A DNA stretch of 64,000 nt from Nocardioides sp. JS614 (GCF_000015265.1 NC_008699.1:1488001-1552000); one strand, 5' to 3'. Positions 46,663-55,770 are shown, counted from the first letter of the stretch. The notes: generated by a model from the letters alone, not told the origin. Translations and numbers: made by a program.

Positions 46663-47781
46663 GTGCCGACTCCAGCACCGCGCATCGTCATCCATGTCGG
46701 GCTGCCCAAGACCGGTACGACCTACCTCCAGGGCCTGCTCGCGGGCCAGCGCGATCGCCTGCTCGCCGGCGGGGTCGGCTACCCGCTGGTGCGGCCCGGT
46801 GCCATGTTCCACGGCGCCGTCGAGGTCCGCGGCAGCCACGCCAAGTTCGGCCTGGTGGCCGGTGAGGTCGCGGGGACCTGGGCGGCGCTGTGCGAGCGCG
46901 CCCGCGCCTTCGACGGTACGACGGTCCTCGGCCACGAGGTGCTGGCCGGTGCGACGATCGCGCAGATCCGGGCCGCGCTCGCGCCGCTGGCCGGCCACGA
47001 GGTGCACGTGGTGGTCACCGCGCGCGACCTCGGCCGCCAGGCGACCGCGCACTGGCAGGAGGAGGTGAAGCTCGGCGCGACCTGGTCCTTCGCCGAGTTC
47101 GAGCGCGACCAGCTGCGCGCCGACACCGGTCCCGACGCGGGGCCGGACGCGGGCGGGGCCCGACCGCACTTCTGGCACGCCCAGGACTTCGCGGACTGCC
47201 TGCGCCGCTGGGGGTCGGCGGTCGGAGCCGACCGGGCGCACCTGGTGCTCGGGCCGCCTCCGGGAGCGCCCCCCGAGGAGCTCTGGCGCCGGTTCGCCGA
47301 GGCAGTGGGGATCGACCCGGCACTGGTTGACGCCGCCGTACCACCCGCGAACCCCTCGCTGGGGGCCGCGGAGGTCGCCCTGCTGCGGGCGGTGAACGCG
47401 GAGCTCGCCGGCCGGCTGGACCCGCACACGTACAACCGGGTCGTGAAGCGCGGCTACGCCGAGGGCCGGCTCGCCGGCCGGCCGGGCCCGCGACCGCGGA
47501 CCCCGCACGAGCTGGCCGGGCTGCTCACCGAGGCGACGCAGCGGTGGGTCGCGCAGGTCGCCGCGGCCGGCCATCCGGTGCACGGCGACCTCGCCGACCT
47601 CGCGCCGGTGACCGCCCCGGAAGGGAGCCCGCACCCCGACGACGTCGCGCTCCCCGAGGACCCGGTCGCTGTCGCTCAGGTTCTGTTGGCCGAGGCCGAT
47701 AAGAGGACCGGGTCGACGTCCGCGTCCGGTCCACAGGGCGGTCGGTGGCCGCGCCTGATCGGTCGTCGCCGGCGGGGTTGA
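46663..47781 (+). CDS. Sulfotransferase-like P-loop protein 1
   Basis: A 372-residue cytosolic protein. IHVGLPKTGTTYLQGLLAGQ (residues 10-29) is the 5'-phosphosulfate-binding loop of PAPS-dependent sulfotransferases. HVVVTARDLGRQATAHWQEE resembles the 3'-phosphate-binding segment (R and S/H positions). PANPSLGAAEVALLRAVNAE is a conserved element shared by all three such proteins in this region. The acceptor is unknown; surface carbohydrate or lipid is plausible. The C-terminus is low-complexity and basic. It leads the unusual cluster. Confidence 0.8.
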   Translation: MPTPAPRIVIHVGLPKTGTTYLQGLLAGQRDRLLAGGVGYPLVRPGAMFHGAVEVRGSHAKFGLVAGEVAGTWAALCERARAFDGTTVLGHEVLAGATIAQIRAALAPLAGHEVHVVVTARDLGRQATAHWQEEVKLGATWSFAEFERDQLRADTGPDAGPDAGGARPHFWHAQDFADCLRRWGSAVGADRAHLVLGPPPGAPPEELWRRFAEAVGIDPALVDAAVPPANPSLGAAEVALLRAVNAELAGRLDPHTYNRVVKRGYAEGRLAGRPGPRPRTPHELAGLLTEATQRWVAQVAAAGHPVHGDLADLAPVTAPEGSPHPDDVALPEDPVAVAQVLLAEADKRTGSTSASGPQGGRWPRLIGRRRRG

Positions 47782-47863
47782 GAGGCGCTCGTTCGGGTAG
47801 AGTCAGCACAGCCAGTCAGGCGGCGAACCGGCAGCGACCGGTGTGGAAGAGGGATCGCGAGGC

Positions 47864-48958
47864 ATGTCCAAGCACGCCGGTCCGCACGACCCGGACGAGC
47901 GCAACGGCGCCGCGGTCGCGACGATCGCGGTGGTCGGCCTGCTCGGTCTGGTCGTCTCGGTGCTGGCCATCTTCCGCCCCGGGGACGCCGGCACCACCGG
48001 CGCGACCGACGTGGCCCTGGCGACCCAGCGGCCGAGCATCACCCGGACCACCGGATCTGTGGAGCCCACCGGGGCGCCCGAGCAGCAGGCCGTGCTCCCG
48101 GCGCCGACGATCCGGCCGCAGCAGGTCGGCAAGGTGGGTCGCGAGCTGCGCCGCAAGACCCAGCTGGTCGCCCGCCAGGCGCCGACCACCTTCCGGGTGA
48201 GCACCTTCAACGTCCTGGGTGCCTCCCACACGAACGCCGGCGGCAACAAGCGGGGCTGGGCCAGCGCCGGCACCCGGATGGGCTGGGCGGTCTCGGTGCT
48301 GCGCTCCTCCGGTGCCGACGTCGTCGGCCTCCAGGAGTTCGAGGAGTCCCAGTTCCGCACGTTCACCAACCTGACCGCCGGCAGCTGGGGCGTCTATCCC
48401 GGGACGAGCGGCGACCCCCGCGCGGTCCGCAACTCGATCGCGTGGCGCACCGACACCTGGGAGCTGGTGGCGGGCGCCACCACCCCGATCCCGTACTTCC
48501 GGGGCCAGAAGATCCCGATGCCCTACGTGCGCCTGCGCAACATCGCCTCGGGGCAGGACGTCTACTTCATCAACGTGCACAACCCGGCCACGACCGGGCG
48601 CTGGGGGAACAACGAGCGCTGGCGCGACGCGGCCATCGCCCTCGAGATCGGGCTGATCAACCAGCTGCACACCGCGGGCTTCCCGGTGGTCCTCACCGGT
48701 GACTTCAACGAACGCGACGAGGTGTTCTGCAAGGTCACCGGATCGGGCGCGATGCGCGCCGCGAACGGCGGCTCGGCCGGCGGTTCCTGCGTGCCGCCGC
48801 CGGACATGAACGTCGACTGGATCTTCGGCTCCTCGGTCATCGAGTTCTCCAACTTCCTGGCCACCAAGGGCGGCCTGGTGCAGCGCGCGACCGACCATCC
48901 GTTCGTCGTCGCAGACGCGCTGATCCCCCCGCTCGCGCCCGTGCTCGCCCGGCGCTGA
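47864..48958 (+). CDS. Membrane-anchored EEP-superfamily phosphoesterase 1
   Basis: A 364-residue protein with one N-terminal helix (about residues 17-37, AVATIAVVGLLGLVVSVLAI) that anchors or exports an EEP (DNase I-like) domain. Catalytic-type motifs are VSTFNVLGASH (Asn), VVGLQEFEE (metal Glu), VLTGDFNERDE (Asp/Asn) and ATDHPFVVADA (Asp-His). Members cut phosphodiesters in DNA, inositol phosphates or lipids. The substrate here is unknown. It is about half identical in its motif blocks to the protein at 57049-58074 at the far end of the cluster. I chose the ATG at 47864; an upstream GTG at 47843 is possible. Confidence 0.83.
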   Translation: MSKHAGPHDPDERNGAAVATIAVVGLLGLVVSVLAIFRPGDAGTTGATDVALATQRPSITRTTGSVEPTGAPEQQAVLPAPTIRPQQVGKVGRELRRKTQLVARQAPTTFRVSTFNVLGASHTNAGGNKRGWASAGTRMGWAVSVLRSSGADVVGLQEFEESQFRTFTNLTAGSWGVYPGTSGDPRAVRNSIAWRTDTWELVAGATTPIPYFRGQKIPMPYVRLRNIASGQDVYFINVHNPATTGRWGNNERWRDAAIALEIGLINQLHTAGFPVVLTGDFNERDEVFCKVTGSGAMRAANGGSAGGSCVPPPDMNVDWIFGSSVIEFSNFLATKGGLVQRATDHPFVVADALIPPLAPVLARR

Positions 48959-49001
48959 CCCGGCCACCACTGGGTCGGACCGGATCGGACGGCGCGCTCC
49001 G

Positions 49002-49021
49002 ACCTGCCCGAAAGGGCAGGT
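49002..49021. terminator. Hairpin terminator after EEP gene 1
   Basis: ACCTGCCC-GAAA-GGGCAGGT is a perfect 8-bp stem with a GNRA-type tetraloop, 44 bp after the stop codon. It separates this gene from the phospholipase D-like gene. Confidence 0.75.
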
Positions 49022-49042
49022 GGTGACGTGAGGGACTGGTGT

Positions 49043-49048
49043 GACAAT
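49043..49048 (+). promoter_or_regulatory. -10 box of leaderless PLD-like gene 1
   Basis: GACAAT ends 8 nt before the GTG at 49057. It decides between this start and an in-frame GTG at 49051, which is only 2 nt from the box. Confidence 0.4.
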
Positions 49049-49056
49049 GGGTGATC

Positions 49057-50250
49057 GTGAGCACTCTCCGGATCCCGTACGTCGCCGTCCTGGTCCTCCT
49101 GAGCGCGCTCGCCGTCGCCCTGCCGGCGGCGGCGCCCGCGGCCGCGCCGGCGCGGACGGCCGCGCCGTACGCCGCGAAGGTCGGCAGCTACGAGCCGCCC
49201 GCGGGCCCCAGCTTCAACAACCCGCTCGGCGCGCCCTGGCAGCAGCGCAAGCTGCTCCAGCAGGTGATCCGCACGATCAACAGCTCGCCCGCCGGCTCGA
49301 CCATCCGGATGGCCGTCTATTCCTTCGGTGACGGCCAGACCGCCGACGCCCTGCTCGCGGCCCACGCCCGCGGGGTCAGGGTGAAGCTGGTCTTCGCCGG
49401 CGAGAACGTCTACCCCGCGATGGCGCGGCTGCGCAACGCGCTCGGCACCGACACCACCCAGCCGTCGTTCGTCGTGATCTGCCAGCACAGCTGCCGCGGG
49501 GAGCAGGGGCAGATGCACGCCAAGTACTTCTCGTTCACCGCTGCGGGATCGGCCCGCTGGATCACGATGGTCGGCTCGGTGAACCTCACGCAGTACAACG
49601 CGCAGGACCAGTGGAACGACCTCTACACCCGGGTCGACGACCGACCGTACTTCCGCGCCTACGGACGGTGGTTCGGGCAGCTCAAGAACGACGAGCCCGT
49701 CGCGAAGCAGTACGTCCACAAGGCGACGGCGACCGCCGACATCCGGATGACTCCGGTCGACCTCACGGCCGAGACCGACCCGATCGCCGATGCGCTGGGC
49801 CGGATCCGCTGCGAGGTGACGATGGGGGAGCTCGACCCGGAGAGCCCGACCCCGGACGAGGTCGTGGCGACGGCGCTCTACATCAACACCCACGCGTGGA
49901 ACGAGGAGCGTGGCAAGGCGCTCGCCTGGCAGGTCGTGGGGCTGCGCTCCGACGGCTGCGACGTGAAGGTGTTCTACGGGACCGGCCTGGGGGCGGCGGT
50001 CCGGTCCATCCTCGGCAACAACGGGGTGAGCCTGCGCAAGGGGAACCACCGGGGCATCCGCACCCATCAGAAGGTGATGATCGTCGATGGCGCGTACGGC
50101 GACGACCTCGACACCGTGCGGGCCTGGACCGGCTCCCAGAACTGGAGCGACCGGGCGGCCAAGCGCGACGACCTGATCGTCCAGATCAACGACGAGGCGG
50201 ACGCGCAGCGGTACGTCGACCGGTTCCTGTGGATGTGGGACCGGGCCTAG
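49057..50250 (+). CDS. Secreted phospholipase D-superfamily protein 1
   Basis: A 397-residue exported protein with a signal peptide (about residues 1-30, IPYVAVLVLLSALAVALPAA). Two PLD halves follow. The first motif is H154-A-K156 with GSVNLTQYN, but the aspartate of HxKx4D is replaced by T161. The second, H337-Q-K339-VMIV-D344 with TGSQNWSDRAA, is canonical. PLD enzymes act on phosphodiesters through a phosphohistidine. No RBS is seen, and a GACAAT box lies 8 nt before the chosen GTG. A similar but more divergent copy is at 53284-54681. Polymer, lipid or DNA substrates are all possible. Confidence 0.83.
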   Translation: MSTLRIPYVAVLVLLSALAVALPAAAPAAAPARTAAPYAAKVGSYEPPAGPSFNNPLGAPWQQRKLLQQVIRTINSSPAGSTIRMAVYSFGDGQTADALLAAHARGVRVKLVFAGENVYPAMARLRNALGTDTTQPSFVVICQHSCRGEQGQMHAKYFSFTAAGSARWITMVGSVNLTQYNAQDQWNDLYTRVDDRPYFRAYGRWFGQLKNDEPVAKQYVHKATATADIRMTPVDLTAETDPIADALGRIRCEVTMGELDPESPTPDEVVATALYINTHAWNEERGKALAWQVVGLRSDGCDVKVFYGTGLGAAVRSILGNNGVSLRKGNHRGIRTHQKVMIVDGAYGDDLDTVRAWTGSQNWSDRAAKRDDLIVQINDEADAQRYVDRFLWMWDRA

Positions 50251-50341
50251 CTTCCCGGCCCGGCTGGATGTGGGCGAGCGCGGCCCGCGGGATACGATCA
50301 CGCGTCCCCACGTACCGTCGACCCGCAGGAGCCTGCCGCCC

Positions 50342-51913
50342 GTGAGGAGCCCGCTGTCCCGGCTCGGCCGGGTGTCCTCCGTCTCCGTCGACGCGGACGG
50401 CATCACCGCCCGCAGCCGGCGGGAGGTCGTCCTGGACGTCTCCTTCGACGGGCGGCGCATCTACTCGTTCTGGCTGCACCGCGACGGCACCCGCGCCGGC
50501 GCGCCCGGCACCTGGCAGGTCCCGTGGCCCGGCAGCCTGCACCGCTTCCTCTCCGGCACCACCCGCCTGACGCTTGCCGTCCACGAGAGCCAGGAGGTCG
50601 TGTTCGACCAGGAGGTGACCCTCGGGGACGGCTCCGGGCGGATCGCGGTCGTCAACACCGCGGGGCAGCCGCTGAGCCTGGACAAGTCGCTGCGCCTCGT
50701 CCAGACGTTCGACAGCCGCAGCGAGGAGAACGTCCGGCCGCTCCTCGACGCCATCGACCACGTGCTCGCCGGCCTCGAGCAGGCCGGGATCCACGCGTTC
50801 CTCGCGTACGGGACGCTCCTCGGCGCGGTCCGCGACGGACGTCTGATCGGTCACGACAGCGACGCCGACCTCGGCTACGTGAGCGAGCACGAGCACCCCG
50901 TCGACGCGATCAGGGAGTCCTTCCGGGTCCAGCGGGCGCTCACGCAGGCGGGCTACCGGATCACCCGCTACTCCGCGCTGGCCTTCAAGGTCGACGTCGT
51001 GGAGAGCGACGGGGTGGTGCGCGGGCTGGATGTGTTCGGCGGGTTCATGCGTGACGGCTACCTGCACCTGATGGGGGAGATCCGGACCCCGTTCAAGCGC
51101 TCCTGGGTCACGCCGCTGGGCACCGCCACGCTCGAGGGCCGCTCGTTCCCGGTGCCGGCGGACACCGACCGTTTCCTGACCGCGACCTATGGCCGGTCCT
51201 GGCGGGTCCCGGACCCGGCGTTCCACTTCGCCACCCCGCGCTCGACGCACCGCCGCTTCGACGGCTGGTTCCGTGGGATCCGGGTGCGCCGCCCGCTCTG
51301 GGACCGCGTCTACTCCCGGCGCCGCGCGCCCTCGGGCACGCCGTCCGGCCTGGCCCGCTGGGTCGCGGAGCGCGAGGACCCGGCCCTGCCGGTGGTCGAC
51401 CTGGGCTGCGGCACCGGCAGCGACGCGCTCTGGCTGGCGCGCCGCGGGACGCCGGTCACCGGGCTCGACTTCGTACGGCGCGGGTTCGAGCGCGCCGAGG
51501 AGGAGGCGGTGGCCGAGGGCCTGGACGCCCGCTTCCTGGTCTGCAACCTGCTCGAGCTCCGCTCGGTGCTCGCGACCGGGGCGCTGGTCGCCGCGGACCG
51601 GGGGCCCCGCGTCGTGATCGCCCGCCACCTGGCCGACCACCTCGGCGCCGGAGCCCGCAGGCACGCCTGGACCGCCGCCCGGATGATGCTCCACGACGGT
51701 GGCCGGCTGTACCTGGAGTTCCTGGTCCAGCGCGGCGACGGCCGGCTCGCCCGGCAGCAGCGGGCCCGGGTCCGCAAGCCGCGGGCGGTGGCTCGGGAGC
51801 TGCGGGCCCTGGGTGCCACAATCGTCGAGCGCGAGACAGTACGAATCCCGAGGAGCGACCGCGACGGCGGCTCGCCCGCCAAGACCTGCCGGATGGTGGC
51901 CACATGGCAATGA
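50342..51913 (+). CDS. LicD-type phosphotransferase fused to a methyltransferase
   Basis: A 523-residue protein with three parts: a beta-rich N-terminal region (1-120), a LicD-like nucleotidyl/phosphotransferase domain and a class I SAM methyltransferase. The LicD core FLAYGTLLGAVRDGRLIGHD (153-172) leads into D172-S-D174-A-D176, the metal-binding aspartates. LicD proteins move phosphocholine or sugar-phosphate groups onto teichoic acids and glycans. The methyltransferase motif is VVDLGCGTGSDALWLARRGT (351-370). The start is a GTG with AGGAG about 11 nt upstream. It overlaps the small coiled-coil gene by 10 bp. A phosphoryl substituent that is then methylated is one reading (inference). Confidence 0.8.
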   Translation: MRSPLSRLGRVSSVSVDADGITARSRREVVLDVSFDGRRIYSFWLHRDGTRAGAPGTWQVPWPGSLHRFLSGTTRLTLAVHESQEVVFDQEVTLGDGSGRIAVVNTAGQPLSLDKSLRLVQTFDSRSEENVRPLLDAIDHVLAGLEQAGIHAFLAYGTLLGAVRDGRLIGHDSDADLGYVSEHEHPVDAIRESFRVQRALTQAGYRITRYSALAFKVDVVESDGVVRGLDVFGGFMRDGYLHLMGEIRTPFKRSWVTPLGTATLEGRSFPVPADTDRFLTATYGRSWRVPDPAFHFATPRSTHRRFDGWFRGIRVRRPLWDRVYSRRRAPSGTPSGLARWVAEREDPALPVVDLGCGTGSDALWLARRGTPVTGLDFVRRGFERAEEEAVAEGLDARFLVCNLLELRSVLATGALVAADRGPRVVIARHLADHLGAGARRHAWTAARMMLHDGGRLYLEFLVQRGDGRLARQQRARVRKPRAVARELRALGATIVERETVRIPRSDRDGGSPAKTCRMVATWQ

Positions 51914-52149
51914 AGGGTTGGGCAGTGAAGGACCGGATGAGGAACGTCGCCGGGCGGTTCCGGGCACCGGCGACGTACGACCTGCGGCAGCGGGTGGTGG
52001 CGCTCGAGGCCGAGGTGCAGGAGTGCCGCCAGCTCAACCTGCGGCTCGCGGAGCTGACCGATGTGGTCACCGCCCTGCTGGTCCCACTGGCGCGCGCCGA
52101 CGAGGCCGAGCTGCGCGAGGTGCTCGCGAAGTACCACGAGAGCCTCTGA
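51904..52149 (+). CDS. Small coiled-coil protein (DUF6752-like)
   Basis: An 81-residue protein with a basic N-terminus (KGWAVKDRMRNVAGRFRAPA) and a predicted coiled coil at about residues 27-75 with heptad leucines and valines (RVVALEAEVQECRQLNLRLA, then LTDVVTALLVPLARADEAEL). It matches my memory of DUF6752, short actinobacterial proteins found with sulfotransferase genes. It starts inside the LicD-methyltransferase gene and ends 5 bp before a sulfotransferase gene, so it is tightly coupled to both. It may scaffold them at the membrane (inference). Confidence 0.7.
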   Translation: MAMKGWAVKDRMRNVAGRFRAPATYDLRQRVVALEAEVQECRQLNLRLAELTDVVTALLVPLARADEAELREVLAKYHESL

Positions 52150-52154
52150 GAGTC

Positions 52155-53213
52155 GTGGCCGACCGGGTCTTCCTCCACATCGGGCTGCCCAAGACCGGGA
52201 CGACCTATCTGCAGGGCGTGCTCTGGGCCAACCGCGAGCTGGTGGCCGCTGACGGCGTGCTGCTCCCGGGCTCCGGCCATCGCGAGCACCTCTGGGCCGC
52301 GCTCGATGCCCAGGGCCGCAAGAACCTCCGGCGCCGTGGCCCGCGGGCCAAGGGCGCCTGGGGTCGCCTGCGCGACGAGCTGAACCGGGCGAGTGGCACC
52401 GGCCTGGTGACCCATGAGTTCTTCTGCGGAGCCTCACGCCAGCAGGCCGAGCGGGTGGTGGCAGACCTGGCGCCCGCCGAGGTGCACGTGATCGTCACCG
52501 CCCGGCACGCCGCCGGCATGCTCACCGCCGGGTGGCAGGAGATGGTCAAGAACGGTGGCATCGAGCCGATCGACCAGATCCCGCAGAAGTCCGGCCCGGG
52601 CTCGGAGTTCAGCTGGCGCACCTGGGACCTGCAGGGTGTCCTGAAGCGGTGGGGGAGCGTGGTCCCGCCGGAGCGGGTGCACGTGCTCCCGATGCCCGCG
52701 AAGGGCGAGCCCGCGGACCGGCACTGGCGCAACTTCGCGGGCGTCGTGGGCCTGCACTCCGACTACCCGCTGCCCGAGCGGGCCGCCAACCAGTCGCTCG
52801 GTGTCGTCCAGGTCGAGCTGCTGCGCCGGGTCAACCAGCACCTGCGCGGATTCAAGGGCCCGACGGACCGGGGCCGGTGGATCCGCGGCTACCTGGCCGA
52901 GGGCCATCTCGCGACGCAGCCGGGCGAGTCGTTCGGGCTCGACGAGGAGCTGCTCGCGGAGTGCCGAGGGCGGGCGGAGCGCGCCGTGCGCCTGATCCGG
53001 CGGCGCGGCTTCCACGTCGTCGGCGACGTCGAGTCCCTGCTGGTCCCCGCGGAGCTGCCGGCCCAGCGGCCCGTGACGAGTGTCACCGAGGCCGAGCTCG
53101 TGGATGCAGCCGGCCAGCTGGTCGCTGTTATGCTCGCCGACGTTCGTGAGTTGTCCGGGGGCGCGACGGGGCGCCGCAAGCGTCGTTCGGCGAGGACCGC
53201 ACCCAGCACCTGA
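52155..53213 (+). CDS. Sulfotransferase-like P-loop protein 2
   Basis: A 352-residue protein. The PAPS loop is VFLHIGLPKTGTTYLQGVLW (residues 5-24). EVHVIVTARHAAGMLTAGWQ is the second binding segment and ANQSLGVVQVELLRRVNQHL the shared C-terminal block. THEFFC occupies the place of THE/GHEV motifs in relatives. Compared with protein 1 it is slightly shorter and lacks the long acidic tail. It begins with a GTG 5 bp after the coiled-coil gene. The acceptor is unknown. Confidence 0.8.
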   Translation: MADRVFLHIGLPKTGTTYLQGVLWANRELVAADGVLLPGSGHREHLWAALDAQGRKNLRRRGPRAKGAWGRLRDELNRASGTGLVTHEFFCGASRQQAERVVADLAPAEVHVIVTARHAAGMLTAGWQEMVKNGGIEPIDQIPQKSGPGSEFSWRTWDLQGVLKRWGSVVPPERVHVLPMPAKGEPADRHWRNFAGVVGLHSDYPLPERAANQSLGVVQVELLRRVNQHLRGFKGPTDRGRWIRGYLAEGHLATQPGESFGLDEELLAECRGRAERAVRLIRRRGFHVVGDVESLLVPAELPAQRPVTSVTEAELVDAAGQLVAVMLADVRELSGGATGRRKRRSARTAPST

Positions 53214-53283
53214 CCGGTTGCGTGCTCGACGCTGTCCTGGCGCGTCGGTGATCTCGGTGATGCGAGGTGCAAGGGGTGTGGTT

Positions 53284-54681
53284 GTGAGGTCGAAGATCCT
53301 GGCGCTGGTGGGCGCGGCGGCGCTGGGTGCCTCGCTGCTGGCCGCCTCACCGCTCGCCGGCCCGGCCCAGGCGCACGTCGACGACTCCGCTGTCGTCAGC
53401 GCCGGCAGCGCTCGCACGGGCACCGCGCCGGCACGCGCCGAGGGCACCAAGAACCCCTGGATGCCGGCTACCGGCGGCTGGTTCAACGACCCCTGGGGCC
53501 TCCAGGAGGCCAAGTTCCGCATCGAGCGGCAGATCGTCGCCGCGATCAACCACGCCCGCAAGGGCTCCTACATCCGGATCGCGGTCTACTCCTTCGACCG
53601 GGTCAACGTCGCCCGGGCCCTGCTCGACGCCCACAAGCGCGGCGTCCGGGTGCAGGTCCTGCACAACGACCACCAGTACACGACCGCGATGAAGATGCTC
53701 AAGCACGGTCTGGGCACCAACCGCGGCAAGAAGAGTTGGGACTACACCTGCAAGACCGGGTGTCGCAGCGTCCAGGGCGTGGCGCACGACAAGATCTACC
53801 TCTTCGAGCACACCGGCGGCGCCAAGAACGTCGTGATGACCGGCTCGGCCAACCTCACCGGGAACGCCGCGATCCACCAGTTCAACGACCTGCTGGTCAA
53901 GAACGACGTCCCGAACCTCTACGCCCGGCTGCTGAAGCTCTTCTGGGAGCTGAAGAAGGACAAGACCGCCAACCCGCTCTACCAGGTCGACGAGCTGCGC
54001 GACTACAAGCTCTGGGTGATGCCGCGGCCGCGCAACACCCGCGATCGCGACCCCGTCATCGACATCCTGCGTCCGGTCCAGTGCACGGGCGCCGGGGGCG
54101 GCACCGGTACGAACGGGCGGACCAAGATCCGCGTCTCCATGCACGCCTGGAACGGCGCACGCGGCAGCTGGATCGCCGAGCGGCTGCGCAACCTGTACGC
54201 GCAGGGCTGCGACGTGAAGGTGCTGTGGGCGCTGGGTGGGACCGAGATGAAGCGGGTGATCGGCATGAACACCCCGCGCGGCACCGTCCCGAGGCACACG
54301 GACAGCTACAACACCGACTGCGACGAGCTGCAGGAGGTGGACATGTACAGCCACCAGAAGTACCTGACGATCTCCGGCCACTACGGGGACGACGCCTCCA
54401 CCTCCTACGTGTTCACCGGCTCCAGCAACTGGACGCCGTCGGGCATCAGCGGCGACGAGATGATCCTGCGGGTCAAGGGCCCGCACCTGGTCAACCAGTG
54501 GAACCGGAACTTCGACTTCATCTGGAACCACCGCTCGCGGCCGGTCGGCAACAGCCCGGGCCCGGCCTTCTACCCGACCCCACCGGAGTGCGAGCCGACC
54601 ACGACAACGACCACGCCGAGAGCGCGGCGGGCAACGAGCACCGACCTGCAGTTCTCCGGCCGCTACTGGGAGGGCGACTGA
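53284..54681 (+). CDS. Secreted phospholipase D-superfamily protein 2
   Basis: A 465-residue exported protein with a signal peptide (ILALVGAAALGASLLAASPL, then AQA). The PLD motifs are H168-D-K170 with TGSANLTGNAA and H357-Q-K359 with TGSSNWTPSGI. The motif aspartates are replaced by E175 and S364, so neither half keeps the textbook HxKx4D. Histidines, lysines and GS(A/S)N are intact, so catalysis may persist. The C-terminus is Thr/Pro-rich then basic. The GTG has AAGGGG 7 nt upstream; an in-frame ATG at 53260 is an alternative. It ends 4 bp before the third sulfotransferase gene. Confidence 0.8.
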   Translation: MRSKILALVGAAALGASLLAASPLAGPAQAHVDDSAVVSAGSARTGTAPARAEGTKNPWMPATGGWFNDPWGLQEAKFRIERQIVAAINHARKGSYIRIAVYSFDRVNVARALLDAHKRGVRVQVLHNDHQYTTAMKMLKHGLGTNRGKKSWDYTCKTGCRSVQGVAHDKIYLFEHTGGAKNVVMTGSANLTGNAAIHQFNDLLVKNDVPNLYARLLKLFWELKKDKTANPLYQVDELRDYKLWVMPRPRNTRDRDPVIDILRPVQCTGAGGGTGTNGRTKIRVSMHAWNGARGSWIAERLRNLYAQGCDVKVLWALGGTEMKRVIGMNTPRGTVPRHTDSYNTDCDELQEVDMYSHQKYLTISGHYGDDASTSYVFTGSSNWTPSGISGDEMILRVKGPHLVNQWNRNFDFIWNHRSRPVGNSPGPAFYPTPPECEPTTTTTTPRARRATSTDLQFSGRYWEGD

Positions 54682-54685
54682 TCGC

Positions 54686-55717
54686 GTGGCCGAGCGGCTG
54701 GTCCTGCATGTCGGGACGATGAAGTCCGGGACGACGTTCCTGCAGAACGTCGTCGCCAACAACCGTGAGGCGCTGCGCGAGCAGGGCGTGAGCTTCCTGG
54801 GCCGCAAGTGGCGCGAGCAGATCAAGGCCGCCCAGGACGCGATCGAGCGCGGCGGCAAGGGCCAGCCGGAGCTCTCGCCGGACGGACCCTGGGCCCGGAC
54901 CGTCCGCGAGGTCGAGGCCTGGCCGGGCACGGCCCTGTTCTCCGTGGAGTTCTTCGGTGCCCGCAAGCCCAGCAAGATCGAGCAGATCGTCGGCTCGCTC
55001 GGCACGACGCCGGTGACCGTGGTGCTCACGGTGCGCGACCTGGCCCGCACCATCCCGAGCATGTGGCAGGAGTCGGTCCAGAACGGCGGGCGAGCGACCT
55101 GGGCCGACTACCTGGTCGCGGTCCGCGAGGAGCGCAAGGACTCCGCCCTCGCGAACTCCTTCTGGCGCCAGCAGGGCGTGGCGGCGATGGCGCGTCGCTG
55201 GGCGGCGGTCGTCGGCACCGAGAACGTCGTGCTGGTGACCGCTCCCCCCAAGGGCGCGCCCAGCAACCTGCTGTGGGACCGGTACGCCGGCGTCCTCGGC
55301 GTCGCCCCGGAGTCGTGCAGCCTGGACGTCCCGGCCAACCCGTCCCTCGGACTGGCCTCCACGCTGGTCCTGCGCCGGCTCAATGAGGAGCTCGCCGCCG
55401 CACCGCTCTCGCGAGGTGCGTACCACCAGAAGGTGAAGCGGGTGCTGGCGAAGAACGGCATGGCCCGGCATCGCCGGGAGGAGCCGGTGCTCGGGCTCGA
55501 CGAGCCCTGGGTCTACCAGCGCTCGGAGCGGGAGATCGCCGCGCTGCGCAAGCTCGGCTGCCCGGTGGTCGGTGACCTCGCGGAGCTCACCTCCCACCCC
55601 GTCCCCGGCGTGCAGCCCGAGACCGTGTCCGTCGAGCAGGAGCTCGAGGCGGCCGTGCGTGGCCTTTCTCACGCGGTGCGTGATCTCACATGGGCCAAGA
55701 CTGGGAAGAAGAAGTAG
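54686..55717 (+). CDS. Sulfotransferase-like P-loop protein 3
   Basis: A 343-residue protein. The phosphate loop is VLHVGTMKSGTTFLQNVVAN (residues 6-25), with TMKSGTT in place of LPKTGTT. VTVVLTVRDLARTIPSMWQE is the 3'-phosphate-type segment, and PANPSLGLASTLVLRRLNEE the shared block also found in protein 1. It lies 4 bp after PLD-like gene 2, so the two are almost certainly co-transcribed. It ends in a lysine-rich tail (WAKTGKKK). The acceptor is unknown. Confidence 0.82.
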   Translation: MAERLVLHVGTMKSGTTFLQNVVANNREALREQGVSFLGRKWREQIKAAQDAIERGGKGQPELSPDGPWARTVREVEAWPGTALFSVEFFGARKPSKIEQIVGSLGTTPVTVVLTVRDLARTIPSMWQESVQNGGRATWADYLVAVREERKDSALANSFWRQQGVAAMARRWAAVVGTENVVLVTAPPKGAPSNLLWDRYAGVLGVAPESCSLDVPANPSLGLASTLVLRRLNEELAAAPLSRGAYHQKVKRVLAKNGMARHRREEPVLGLDEPWVYQRSEREIAALRKLGCPVVGDLAELTSHPVPGVQPETVSVEQELEAAVRGLSHAVRDLTWAKTGKKK

Positions 55718-55770
55718 GTTACCCGCGAATTCGTCCCGCTGCCGGGACGCCGCCGACCGAGAGGACGCCC

